The position numbers and the translations under genes were made by a program. From Ferrovum sp. PN-J185 (lineage in GTDB: Bacteria > Pseudomonadota > Gammaproteobacteria > Burkholderiales > Ferrovaceae), in NCBI RefSeq assembly GCF_001581925.1, contig NZ_LQZA01000003.1:124001-188000 (forward strand): 64,000 bases of DNA, in the 5' to 3' direction. Positions 1 to 8,097 of this stretch are shown in pieces. Each line of letters begins with the position of its first letter. Within the stretch, counting starts at the first letter, position 1. The notes beneath the pieces are model-generated. The model ran no database searches. It was given only the letters and a program-made list of their open reading frames with translations, and was not told where the DNA came from.

Positions 1-1
1 T

Positions 2-226
2 TTAATTAAAGCAATTAAAAATGAAGGTGGGCAGTGGGTTAGTCTTGTACCAGAATTACCACGTTTAATTCATCAAAAACTAAATCAAGACAGTGATACT
101 CTCAAACTCAATCAAGATATTGAGATAATCAAAGCGCAAAATAGTAGTTTACAAAAATGGTTAATGTTAACTTTATTTTTGTTGGGCTTAGTCTTAGGAA
201 GTGAGATAGCTCAGTGGCTTTCATAA
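2..226 (+). CDS. ubiB: UbiB ubiquinone-biosynthesis kinase-like protein, C-terminal end (partial)
   Basis: An open frame runs in from the left edge and stops at 224-226, giving about 74 residues. It holds a PELPRLIHQ-type segment, a linker, and one hydrophobic helix near the end (WLMLTLFLLGLVLG). The LPRL-H segment followed by a C-terminal membrane anchor is the ending of UbiB (ABC1/ADCK atypical kinase family), which supports coenzyme Q synthesis at the inner membrane. The kinase core lies outside the window, so the call rests on this tail only. A hairpin terminator follows directly. Confidence 0.72.
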   Translation, partial: LIKAIKNEGGQWVSLVPELPRLIHQKLNQDSDTLKLNQDIEIIKAQNSSLQKWLMLTLFLLGLVLGSEIAQWLS

Positions 227-227
227 A

Positions 228-253
228 AAAAGCCCCGCATTAACGGGGCTTTT
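228..253. terminator. Bidirectional intrinsic terminator between ubiB and livF
   Basis: A GC-rich stem (AAAAGCCCCG / CGGGGCTTTT, 10 bp, loop CATTAA) is flanked by A residues on the left and T residues on the right. It lies just after the ubiB stop codon and 22 nt past the end of the convergent liv operon, so it can end transcription from both sides. Confidence 0.85.
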
Positions 254-275
254 CTGTTTAATCATATTCAATTAA

Positions 276-1004
276 TTAATGACCACCACCCAAATACGCT
301 GCAACAACTTTAGGATCATTTTGTAGGTCTTTAGCAGGGCCATGAACAGCAATCTTACCGTTCTCCATAACGTACCCATAATCTGCAACAGCTAACGCTG
401 CTGCTGCAAATTGCTCCACCAACAACATTGTAATGCCTTGCTCTTTTAATCTATTAATAATATGAAAAACTTCATCGACTAAAATGGGTGCCAACCCAAG
501 AGAAGGTTCATCTAATAACAATACTTCAGGATTAAGCATTAAGGCACGTGCCATAGCAAGCATTTGCTGTTCACCACCTGACAAAGTACCTGCTAGCTGG
601 TGCTGTCTCTCACGAAGACGTGGAAACAAATCCAGTGCGCGATCAAGATCACTTGAAATATCTCCCTTTGGTCTTCCTCCACCCATTGATAAACGAGTGA
701 AAGCACCTAATAACAGATTATCCATGATTGACTGCGTCGGAAAAACTTTTCTGCCTTCTGGCGAATGAGCTAGGCCTAACTTCGCAATTCTATGAGAAGG
801 GAGTCCTGCTATATTTTTACCGCTTAATACAACTTGTCCTGCAGCGGGCTTAATCATGCCGCTGATAGCGCGCATGGTTGTAGTTTTACCTGCACCGTTT
901 GAACCGATCAGTGTTACAACTTTACCTTTAGGAACAGTTAAAGAAATATCATGTAAAACTTGTACCTGTCCGTATGATGCTTTTAGATTACGTACTTCTA
1001 GCAT
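276..1004 (-). CDS. livF: Branched-chain amino acid ABC transporter ATPase LivF
   Basis: A 242-residue cytoplasmic ABC ATPase, the second of the two nucleotide-binding subunits of the high-affinity Leu/Ile/Val-type importer. Walker A GSNGAGKT is at residues 34-41, the signature LSGGEQQ at about 142, and Walker B LLLDEP at about 163. The H-loop position reads LLVEQ, which is normal for LivF. It is the last gene of livK-livH-livMG-livF, 17 nt after the fused permease gene. Substrate range cannot be read from sequence; related systems also carry urea or short amides. Confidence 0.93.
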   Translation of the reverse strand: MLEVRNLKASYGQVQVLHDISLTVPKGKVVTLIGSNGAGKTTTMRAISGMIKPAAGQVVLSGKNIAGLPSHRIAKLGLAHSPEGRKVFPTQSIMDNLLLGAFTRLSMGGGRPKGDISSDLDRALDLFPRLRERQHQLAGTLSGGEQQMLAMARALMLNPEVLLLDEPSLGLAPILVDEVFHIINRLKEQGITMLLVEQFAAAALAVADYGYVMENGKIAVHGPAKDLQNDPKVVAAYLGGGH

Positions 1005-1021
1005 AATTACATTCTCTCTAT

Positions 1022-2956
1022 TTAACTGGCCTGACTACCCAAATATGCTTCAATCACTTTAGGATTGCTTTGCACTTCCTGTGGCTTACCTTCAGCAATT
1101 TTCTGACCAAAATCAAGTACTGACACGTTATCACAGATACCCATTACCACATCCATATGATGCTCAATCAGAATGACCGTAATACCGTGCTCTTTAATCT
1201 TACGAATAATATCGATTAAATCAGTAATTTCAGGCGGAGTAAGACCTGCTGCTGGTTCATCTAACAGCAATAAGGCAGGATTTAATCCCAATGCTCTTCC
1301 AATCTCAAGTAATCTTTGGCGGCCATAAGGAAGATTACGTGCCTCTTCATTAATGAATGACTCTAAGCCAACAAACTTTAAAATACTCGCTGCACGCTCT
1401 CTAGCTTTCTGCTCTTCTCTCTTATAACGAGGGGTTTGGAGTAACACGTCAAGTAAGTTTGAGCGGTAGGTGTGATGTAGACCCACCATGACGTTCTCAA
1501 GGGCGGTCATCTCACCAAACAATTGTAGGTTTTGGAATGTACGAGCGATACCTTTTAGAGCAATATCAGCAGGTTTATTGCCGGAGATGACTTTTTCATC
1601 AAAAGACACGGTTCCTGAAGTGGGTGTATAAATACCTGTTAAGACGTTCATCATCGTCGATTTACCTGAACCATTAGGTCCGATAAGTCCATGAATCGTC
1701 CCTTTATAAACAGTCAAGTCAACTTCATTCAAGGCTTTCAAGCCACCAAATTGCATAAGAATTTTTTTAGCCGACAATAAATCATCTGACGCTAAAGTTT
1801 TACCTTCAACAGCATCGGCTAGTTCTTTATTTGGATCAATCTTAATGAGTGAACGAGCAACCCATTCTGGTTTGAAGTGCCCAATGACACTTCTTACCCA
1901 ACCTACAATACCATTCTGTAAGTAATAAACCACAAATAAGATTAAGCAACCAAATATAGTAATACGCCAATTAGTCATATCCTCTAAACGATAGGCACTG
2001 GTAACCAGTACGCTGACAGCCACCACCGGGATAATCAGTGGTTTAATGGTTCTCTGCCCAGAAATGAAATGGCGCAGAACAAAAATAATGACACCAGCTA
2101 CTGCAGCTAATGATAAGTCTCTAAATAAGCCGATGTCATCCAATAAGTTAGGTAGTAAAACAACAATCGTTGCTCCGACAATGGGGCCTAGACGTGTTTT
2201 TCTGCCACCCATAATAATGGCGAGTAAGAATAAAATAGTTAAATCAAAATTGAACGTATTGGGAGCGATATAAAGTTCATTAAAGGTAAACAAACTTCCT
2301 GCAAAACCAGCAATCCCTGCACTAATTACAAAGGCAAATACTTTGTATTTGTAAACACTCACACCCATACAATCGGATGCGACAGGGCTACCTCTTAAGG
2401 CCTCAAAAGCACGGCCGTAATGAGATTTCAGAATACGACCCACCAACAACATAGCCAATAAAAGAACAGTGATTACAACATAGTAGTAACCTTGTTCATT
2501 CAAGCTTTTACCAAATAAAACTGGCTGTTGAATAGTAATACCAAGAGGACCATTAGTTAAAAAGTCCATTTCATTAATTAAAATTTGCGCGATGGTCCCA
2601 AAAGCCAAGGTAACCATTGCCAGATAAGGGCCCGTAACACGTAGTGCCGGTAAAGCTAACAGAAGACCAAAGGCTGCGGTAACGAAAATACTGGCGATAT
2701 CACCAATATAGAAAGGCACGCCATAACGCCAGCTTAAAATACCAGTGGTATAGGCACCTATACCAAACAGACCAGCATGCGCTAAGGAAACCTCACCGGT
2801 GTAACCGACTACAATGTCCAAGCCAAACAATAGCACTGCATAAATAGCAATTAGAGCCATTTGATGAACATAGTATTCATTGTCGCCCAATAGTGTGGGG
2901 ATGAGAAATAAAACACCAATAGCTATAAGAGAAATAAGAACTTTAAATAACTTCAT
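1022..2956 (-). CDS. Fused LivM permease - LivG ATPase of the branched-chain amino acid transporter
   Basis: A 644-residue fusion. Residues 1 to about 300 form a LivM-type permease with many hydrophobic segments and the GYTGEVSLAHAGLFGIGAY motif typical of that family. About residues 300-365 add two further hydrophobic stretches and a linker. From about 395 to the end is a LivG-type ATPase with Walker A GPNGSGKST, the LivG-style signature LPYGRQRLLEIGRAL, Walker B LLLLDEP and H-loop LIEHH. All ATPase motifs are intact, so it should work as half of a LivG/LivF pair. Fused LivM-LivG proteins are known in betaproteobacteria. It lies 2 nt from livH, with no sign of frameshift. Confidence 0.92.
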   Translation of the reverse strand: MKLFKVLISLIAIGVLFLIPTLLGDNEYYVHQMALIAIYAVLLFGLDIVVGYTGEVSLAHAGLFGIGAYTTGILSWRYGVPFYIGDIASIFVTAAFGLLLALPALRVTGPYLAMVTLAFGTIAQILINEMDFLTNGPLGITIQQPVLFGKSLNEQGYYYVVITVLLLAMLLVGRILKSHYGRAFEALRGSPVASDCMGVSVYKYKVFAFVISAGIAGFAGSLFTFNELYIAPNTFNFDLTILFLLAIIMGGRKTRLGPIVGATIVVLLPNLLDDIGLFRDLSLAAVAGVIIFVLRHFISGQRTIKPLIIPVVAVSVLVTSAYRLEDMTNWRITIFGCLILFVVYYLQNGIVGWVRSVIGHFKPEWVARSLIKIDPNKELADAVEGKTLASDDLLSAKKILMQFGGLKALNEVDLTVYKGTIHGLIGPNGSGKSTMMNVLTGIYTPTSGTVSFDEKVISGNKPADIALKGIARTFQNLQLFGEMTALENVMVGLHHTYRSNLLDVLLQTPRYKREEQKARERAASILKFVGLESFINEEARNLPYGRQRLLEIGRALGLNPALLLLDEPAAGLTPPEITDLIDIIRKIKEHGITVILIEHHMDVVMGICDNVSVLDFGQKIAEGKPQEVQSNPKVIEAYLGSQAS

Positions 2957-2958
2957 AT

Positions 2959-3849
2959 TTATACCTTCTTAATGGCTGTCTTACCAAATAGACCACTGGG
3001 TTTAATTGCAAGAACAAGTAAAAGTAAAACCAAACCCGGAACATCTTTGTAACCGGTTGAAAGATAAAAACCTGTTGTGGTTTCTGCTATACCAAGCATA
3101 ATGCCACCAACAATAATTCCCATACCAGAATTCAATCCGCCGATGATAGCCACGGCAAACGCTTTTAAACCGAGGACAGCGCCCATTGAAGCACCGGTTA
3201 ATGTAATAGGGGCTATGAGTACGCCAGCAAAAGCAGCTGACATGGAAGACAGAGCATAAGAGAAAGTAATGACCATGCGAGTATTAATACCCATTAAACC
3301 AGCAGCATCACGATCACTCGCTGTAGCAACTACGGCCTTACCATAAATTGTTTTTCTATTAAATAACTCAACTAATATCATCATTAATAGTGCGCCAACA
3401 TCCACCATCAACTCCATTGGTAGAACACTTGCGCCAAAGATGTGTAAAGGAGTTGAAGAAATTGGTGAAGGGAAAGGCATATCATCCTTACCCCAAATAT
3501 TCTCTGCAACGTTTCTAAAAATAATACCTAAAGCAATGGTGGACATAATCCAACCGAATTCTGATTTAGTCTTAATAGCAGGTCGAACGCCAACGGCCTC
3601 AACCACCATTCCTTGGAGTGCACCAAAAATCAACACAGCAGGAATCATCAACCAGTAATTAAGATAAGGACCGCCCATGACATCACCTGCAAGCGTCAAA
3701 CCAAACATGGCACCTAACATTAACGCCTCTCCCTGACCAAAGTTCAATGTTCCGGAGGTTGCGAATGTTGATTGATAACCGAAGGCAACTACAGCGTAAA
3801 TCATGCCTAGAGCCACACCACTTAGTATTAATTGCAGTAATATTTCCAT
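2959..3849 (-). CDS. livH: Branched-chain amino acid ABC transporter permease LivH
   Basis: A 296-residue inner-membrane permease starting MEILLQLILSG. Upstream in-frame codons could extend it by 22 residues, but the extension is polar, crosses the large hairpin at 3885-3916 and has no family counterpart, so I choose the ATG at 3849. The sequence shows about eight hydrophobic segments and the LNFGQGEALMLGA motif of LivH-type permeases. It pairs with the LivM half of the downstream fusion. The SD is weak, which fits lower expression than the binding protein. Confidence 0.9.
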   Translation of the reverse strand: MEILLQLILSGVALGMIYAVVAFGYQSTFATSGTLNFGQGEALMLGAMFGLTLAGDVMGGPYLNYWLMIPAVLIFGALQGMVVEAVGVRPAIKTKSEFGWIMSTIALGIIFRNVAENIWGKDDMPFPSPISSTPLHIFGASVLPMELMVDVGALLMMILVELFNRKTIYGKAVVATASDRDAAGLMGINTRMVITFSYALSSMSAAFAGVLIAPITLTGASMGAVLGLKAFAVAIIGGLNSGMGIIVGGIMLGIAETTTGFYLSTGYKDVPGLVLLLLVLAIKPSGLFGKTAIKKV

Positions 3850-3884
3850 GAGAAATCCCAATTGATAGTCATTCTGAAAACTTA

Positions 3885-3916
3885 AATGGTGTTTCGCTGA
3901 GTAGCGAAACACCATT
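3885..3916 (-). promoter_or_regulatory. Perfect 14-bp hairpin between livK and livH
   Basis: The arms AATGGTGTTTCGCT (3885-3898) and its exact complement (3903-3916) enclose a four-base loop. The structure begins 16 nt after the binding-protein stop codon and ends before the livH start. There is only a short T-run after it on the transcribed strand, so it is more likely a 3' stabiliser or partial attenuator than a full terminator. Such structures in binding-protein transporters let the periplasmic component be made in excess of the permease (inference). Confidence 0.65.
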
Positions 3917-3931
3917 AAGCTCTAGGTCAAA

Positions 3932-5128
3932 TTAATGACCTTTTTTGTCATTTTCGTACGCGTATACAACAAAACCATCTTTAACTTCACCCATCACTGT
4001 ATCTTTCACGTCAATAGCTTCGTGATTGGTACTGGTAAAAGGATGATCATAGGTGGTTACCACACCATTAACTTTAGTATTTAAGTTTTCTAAAGCTTGT
4101 TGGATTTTAGAGCTATCGGCAGACCCTGCCTGTTTAATTGCTGCAGCAAGAACATACATTGAATCATATCCTTGAGCTGCGGAAACAGGAGATGGGATAC
4201 GATCGTGGGCTGGGTGGTAGGCTTTAATGTATGCGTTAATAAACTCTTTACGTTTTGGAGTGTTTGGCTCCTGAATAAAGGTTTGTGGCATACGAGCACC
4301 TTCACCATTCTTACCTGCATTATCAATGTAGTTAGCCATCGACAATGTCCAGCTACCGATCATTGGCACTTTCCAACCTAATTTCGCCATACCATTAGCA
4401 ATTTGAGCTAATTCTGGACCAATACCGTAGGTTAGGATTGCTTGCGCGCCAGCTTCTTTGGCTCTTAACAATTGCGCGGTCATATCTGTGTCTTTAATAT
4501 TAAACTTCTCTTCAGCAACGGGCTTCATGCCTTTTGCAGCCAACGCTTTTTCTAAATCTTGACGTCCTAACTGACCATAATTGGTAGAGTCTGCAAGAAT
4601 AGCAACTTTGGTGAATTTACGTTTTACAACAGCTTCATCAACAATCATATGAGATTGGATTTTGTCACTAGCTGCAATTCTAAAAATATAATTTTTAGGG
4701 TACTTAGGTGGCAAAAACTGTTGCGTAATAATACTGCCTGTTGCTACGTTATCGATAACAGGAATTTTTGCTTGTTGGTAGAAACGCTGTGATGCTAAGG
4801 CAACACCTGTATTAATAAATCCGAGAGTAGCAACGACATGCTCACGATTAATCAAGTCTTGTGTAACTTGAACGCCACGCTCATTTTTAGCTTCATCATC
4901 GCGCTCAATGAGTTCGATTTTACGACCTAAAATACCGCCTGCTTTATTGATTTCATCCGCAGCCAACTTAACACCATCACGCATTGAAATACCCATAGGT
5001 GAGGATCCGCCACTTAACGGGCCAGAAACACCAATTTTAATAGTATCTGCAGCTTGAGCTGACAAGGTTAATGCTACTAATGAAGCACCAATAACTGGTT
5101 TAATCCAGCGTGGTTTAATCATATGCAT
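3932..5128 (-). CDS. livK: Periplasmic branched-chain amino acid (Leu/Ile/Val-family) binding protein
   Basis: A 398-residue type I periplasmic binding protein. It has a Sec signal peptide (basic start, hydrophobic core, ALTLSAQA-A cleavage motif near residue 26), then mature sequence DTIKIGVSGPLSGG, the hallmark N-terminus of the family, followed by GISMRDGVKLAADEIN. The ATG at 5128 has an AGGAG-type SD six bases upstream; an ATG two codons later is less well placed. First gene of the liv operon. The hairpin after its stop probably boosts its expression over the membrane parts. Ligand is assumed from family. Confidence 0.9.
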   Translation of the reverse strand: MHMIKPRWIKPVIGASLVALTLSAQAADTIKIGVSGPLSGGSSPMGISMRDGVKLAADEINKAGGILGRKIELIERDDEAKNERGVQVTQDLINREHVVATLGFINTGVALASQRFYQQAKIPVIDNVATGSIITQQFLPPKYPKNYIFRIAASDKIQSHMIVDEAVVKRKFTKVAILADSTNYGQLGRQDLEKALAAKGMKPVAEEKFNIKDTDMTAQLLRAKEAGAQAILTYGIGPELAQIANGMAKLGWKVPMIGSWTLSMANYIDNAGKNGEGARMPQTFIQEPNTPKRKEFINAYIKAYHPAHDRIPSPVSAAQGYDSMYVLAAAIKQAGSADSSKIQQALENLNTKVNGVVTTYDHPFTSTNHEAIDVKDTVMGEVKDGFVVYAYENDKKGH

Positions 5129-5166
5129 GTTAAACTCCTCTTATACGTTTTAAGTAATAATTAACA

Positions 5167-5194
5167 AATCATGAATAAACAATTGTTCATGATT
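5167..5194. promoter_or_regulatory. Candidate operator: inverted repeat between divergent livK and carbonic anhydrase genes
   Basis: AATCATGAA and TTCATGATT form a perfect 9-bp dyad separated by 10 bp, about 40 bp upstream of the livK start on the divergent side. Length and spacing fit a dimeric repressor or activator site. No regulator gene is adjacent, so the binding protein is unknown. Confidence 0.4.
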
Positions 5195-5269
5195 GCCCAA
5201 CATTCTAACACGGGCTCAACAACCCGCAAACTAATCTTTAATATCGTAAACCGGCTAAGGACAGTTCTT

Positions 5270-5791
5270 ATGATTTTTAAATTGGACAATAAAACTCCTA
5301 ACATTCACCCCAAGTCATATGTTCACGAAAGTGCCGTTGTTATTGGCTCTGTCACTCTAGCTGAACAATCAAGCGTTTGGTGCAACGCAACATTACGCGC
5401 GGATAATGAGCCGATAACCATAGGTAGTAGGACAAATATTCAAGACGGTGCTGTCCTGCATACCGATCCTGGTATGCCAATTGTTATTGAAGATGGAGTA
5501 AGTGTTGGGCACTTGGCTATGCTGCATGGCTGTCATATTGGGAAAAATTCATTAATCGGTATTAAAGCAGTGATATTAAATGGCGCAAAAATTGGGCAAA
5601 ACTGCTTAATTGGTGCAAACGCACTTATCACTGAGGGAAAAATCATTCCTGACGGGTCTCTTGTTATTGGCAGCCCTGGAAAAGTAATTCGTATGCTAAC
5701 GCCAGAAGAAATTGATGCGTTAAGTAAAAACGCAGAAAGTTATGTTAATCGGTCTTTACATTACCAAACAGAGTTAACACGGATAGAATAA
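5270..5791 (+). CDS. Gamma-class carbonic anhydrase-like protein (left-handed beta-helix)
   Basis: A 173-residue hexapeptide-repeat protein of the YrdA/PaaY/gamma-carbonic anhydrase family. Imperfect [LIV]G-x4 repeats run through about residues 30-140. The three metal-binding His are visible in LHTD, VGHLA and LHGCH. I chose ATG 5270 because AAGGA lies eight bases upstream and the protein then starts MIFKLDNKTPNIHPKSYVH as in the family. Upstream in-frame codons would add 33 unlike residues. It leads a short co-directional run with a hydrolase, hemJ and rlmL. Activity (CO2 hydration or thioesterase) is not proven. Confidence 0.85.
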   Translation: MIFKLDNKTPNIHPKSYVHESAVVIGSVTLAEQSSVWCNATLRADNEPITIGSRTNIQDGAVLHTDPGMPIVIEDGVSVGHLAMLHGCHIGKNSLIGIKAVILNGAKIGQNCLIGANALITEGKIIPDGSLVIGSPGKVIRMLTPEEIDALSKNAESYVNRSLHYQTELTRIE

Positions 5792-5795
5792 TTTC

Positions 5796-6404
5796 ATGCC
5801 ACAAAAAGAATTATTTTTATTTGAAGTTCCACATGGCGCACTGGAAACGCTGGTCGAACTACCTGATACAGATAACCCGGTAGCTCTTGCATTTATTGCT
5901 CACCCCCATCCTCTGCATGGTGGGACAATGTACAATAAAGTCACCCAAACTCTTGCAACCACTTTTTTAAGGCATGGATGCATTAGTATCAGAATGAACT
6001 TTCGTGGAGTGGGAAACAGTACCGGAACATTTGATGATGGTCAGGGAGAAACCACTGATTGGCTCGCACTTATTCATTATTTTAAACAGCGCTACCCTAA
6101 TCTTCCTATATACTACGCTGGGTTTTCTTTTGGTGCTTTTGTTATGAGTCAGGTTAATTTAATTGAAGCTTGCCAAAAAATGGTATTGGTTGGTACACCA
6201 TGCGGAAACTTTCCGGTAACCAAAGTGCCAGATGAAACGTTACTGATTCACGGCGAGCTCGATGAGACTATTCCTTTATCCGCAGTCATGGATTGGGCCA
6301 GAGAGCATCAACTAGCGGTTGTGGTTGTGGCTGGAGCGGATCATTTTTTCCATCACCGATTAACGGTAATCCGTGATTGGGTGTCACAATGTTTTTTTTC
6401 TTAG
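5796..6404 (+). CDS. Small alpha/beta hydrolase (COG2945 type)
   Basis: A 202-residue alpha/beta-hydrolase fold protein, length typical for this family. It carries HPHPLHGGTMYNKV near the N-terminus, the RMNFRGVGNSTG motif, the nucleophile elbow GFSFG (Ser in YAGFSFGAF), an acid in HGELDE and the catalytic His in ADHFFH. The three triad residues are in canonical order. The substrate is unknown for the family. Begins four bases after the carbonic anhydrase stop codon, suggesting co-translation. Confidence 0.8.
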   Translation: MPQKELFLFEVPHGALETLVELPDTDNPVALAFIAHPHPLHGGTMYNKVTQTLATTFLRHGCISIRMNFRGVGNSTGTFDDGQGETTDWLALIHYFKQRYPNLPIYYAGFSFGAFVMSQVNLIEACQKMVLVGTPCGNFPVTKVPDETLLIHGELDETIPLSAVMDWAREHQLAVVVVAGADHFFHHRLTVIRDWVSQCFFS

Positions 6405-6413
6405 AGGATTGAT

Positions 6414-6836
6414 ATGTCTTTTTTAACACTTAAATCAATACATGTCATTTTAATGGTTACCTGGTTTGCTGGTTTGTTTTATTTACCACGTTTATACGTT
6501 TATCATGCCATGCTTGATAACGATCCAAAAGGTGACGAACGCTTTAAAATCATGGAAAGAAAACTATTTTGGGGCATTATGACTCCTGGTGGAATCCTTA
6601 CCATCGCCACCGGATTAACCATGGTGTTTGTCTACCATGATATAGGTGTTTGGTTACATATCAAGCTTACATTGGTAGCACTACTTATTTTTTACCACAT
6701 CTGGTGTGGAAAATTATTAAATGATTTTAAATACAACCGTAATCAACGTAGTCATGTATGGTACAGATGGTTTAACGAATTTCCCGTCGTAATTTTAATT
6801 CCCATAGTTTTCTTAGTTATCTATAAACCATTCTAA
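6414..6836 (+). CDS. hemJ: HemJ-type protoporphyrinogen IX oxidase (CopD family membrane protein)
   Basis: A 140-residue integral membrane protein with four hydrophobic helices. The opening, with SIHVILMVTWFAGLFYLPRL, is the conserved HemJ N-terminus including the functionally important His. HemJ converts protoporphyrinogen IX to protoporphyrin IX in heme synthesis in bacteria lacking HemG or HemY. A GAGGA SD sits just before the ATG. Nine bases separate it from the preceding hydrolase. Confidence 0.88.
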   Translation: MSFLTLKSIHVILMVTWFAGLFYLPRLYVYHAMLDNDPKGDERFKIMERKLFWGIMTPGGILTIATGLTMVFVYHDIGVWLHIKLTLVALLIFYHIWCGKLLNDFKYNRNQRSHVWYRWFNEFPVVILIPIVFLVIYKPF

Positions 6837-6843
6837 ATTTCAC

Positions 6844-7998
6844 ATGACACTTTTTTCCTTTTACGCTACCTGCCCCAAAGGTCTTGAAGCACCTTTAGAA
6901 GAAGAGTTAATTTCTCTAGGCTTTAAAGATACCGTAATTGGCGATGCTGGCGTTTGGTTTACTGGTACTTTCACTGACGGCATGAAAGCCAACCTTTATT
7001 CACGCATAGCAAGTCGGATACTTTTACTAATCAAAAAAAGCACTTACGCGAATGAGCGAGATTTATATGAAAGCGCTTATTCTTTTGCATGGTCTGATTG
7101 GTTTGATGTTAACCATACATTTATGGTCACAACTAACGCAAAAAACTGTCCTTTGCGTAGTATTGATTTTGTCACTCTGCGCGTAAAAGACGCTATTTGT
7201 GACCACTTTCGTGAACTCCACGAACATCGTCCATCTATAGACACGAGAGATCCCGATGTACGCATTTATGTCTACCTGACAGATCGAGATTATTTTTACT
7301 ATATTGATCTAAGTGGAGAGGCATTATTTAAACGTGGGCCAAGAGTTGAAAGTGGCGACACTCCACTGAAGAAGAATTTAGTAGCAGGATTATTAGCATT
7401 AAGTGGTTGGCAGCCAGAGATACCGTTAGTTGATATGTTTTGTGGCTCTGGCACTATTCTCATTGAAGCTGCAGAAATCACTCTTAAGCGAGCGCCTGGG
7501 CTTCATCGATCTTTTGGTTTTGAAAAGTTAAAATTATTTGATGCCTCAGCTTGGCAAAAAATAATTAAAGAAGCGCAATCTCTAGCTGAAAAGCAAAGAC
7601 CTTTGCCCATATGGGGCTATGACTTAAAAGGTGATGCTATTCAATCAAGTCTAGCTAATTTCAAAGCAGCCGATCTTGATGAGGCTATTTCTTTAAAACA
7701 AGTTAATGCTATTGAATCAACCCCCCCCACTGACAAAGGAATGATTGTTTCCAATCCTCCCTATGGTGTCAGGTTAAGTGACTTATCGTTTCTGCAAGAG
7801 CTCTATCCACAGCTTGGTGAAACTCTAAAAAAACGTTATGCCAATTGGGACAGCTGGTTTTTAACAGCAGATCTTACTTTTCCTAAAGGGTTACGCCTAA
7901 AACCTACTCGTAAAGTTCCTTTATTCAACGGTGCACTTGAATGTCGTTTTTTTCATATTCCTTTAGTCTCTGGATCAAATAGAAAAAAAGACGCATAA
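6844..7998 (+). CDS. rlmL: 23S rRNA m2G methyltransferase, RlmL N-terminal type (THUMP domain)
   Basis: A 384-residue SAM-dependent RNA methyltransferase. The N-terminal ferredoxin-like plus THUMP region spans about residues 1-155. The Rossmann methyltransferase follows, with the SAM-loop DMFCGSGTILIEAA and the catalytic NPPYG motif for N2-guanine methylation. It corresponds to the RlmL half of the E. coli RlmKL fusion; the RlmK (m7G) half is absent, as in many betaproteobacteria. It begins seven bases after hemJ and has no clear SD, which suggests coupling. Confidence 0.85.
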   Translation: MTLFSFYATCPKGLEAPLEEELISLGFKDTVIGDAGVWFTGTFTDGMKANLYSRIASRILLLIKKSTYANERDLYESAYSFAWSDWFDVNHTFMVTTNAKNCPLRSIDFVTLRVKDAICDHFRELHEHRPSIDTRDPDVRIYVYLTDRDYFYYIDLSGEALFKRGPRVESGDTPLKKNLVAGLLALSGWQPEIPLVDMFCGSGTILIEAAEITLKRAPGLHRSFGFEKLKLFDASAWQKIIKEAQSLAEKQRPLPIWGYDLKGDAIQSSLANFKAADLDEAISLKQVNAIESTPPTDKGMIVSNPPYGVRLSDLSFLQELYPQLGETLKKRYANWDSWFLTADLTFPKGLRLKPTRKVPLFNGALECRFFHIPLVSGSNRKKDA

Positions 7999-8035
7999 TG
8001 AAGGCAATGTAACAATATCGTCATATAAAATAGGT

Positions 8036-8065
8036 ATAAAGTTGTCATGGAAATGACAACTTTAT
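8036..8065. promoter_or_regulatory. 13-bp perfect inverted repeat upstream of phoB (pho-box-like half-sites)
   Basis: The arms ATAAAGTTGTCAT and its exact complement flank GGAA. Each arm contains TTGTCAT, six of seven matches to the pho-box unit CTGTCAT, and a further TCGTCAT lies upstream at 8018-8024. The repeat lies between rlmL and the likely phoB start. It could be a PhoB binding region (autoregulation), a leader hairpin, or the terminator of rlmL; the T-run after it is short, so a terminator is the weakest reading. Confidence 0.5.
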
Positions 8066-8097
8066 CATCTCAAAACACTCATCAAACGGAGACCAGT

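Noticed and set aside
8047-8097. N-terminal extension of PhoB from ATG 8047
   Set aside because: It has no SD, lies in the inverted repeat and gives 17 residues absent from PhoB; TTG 8098 gives the exact family length.
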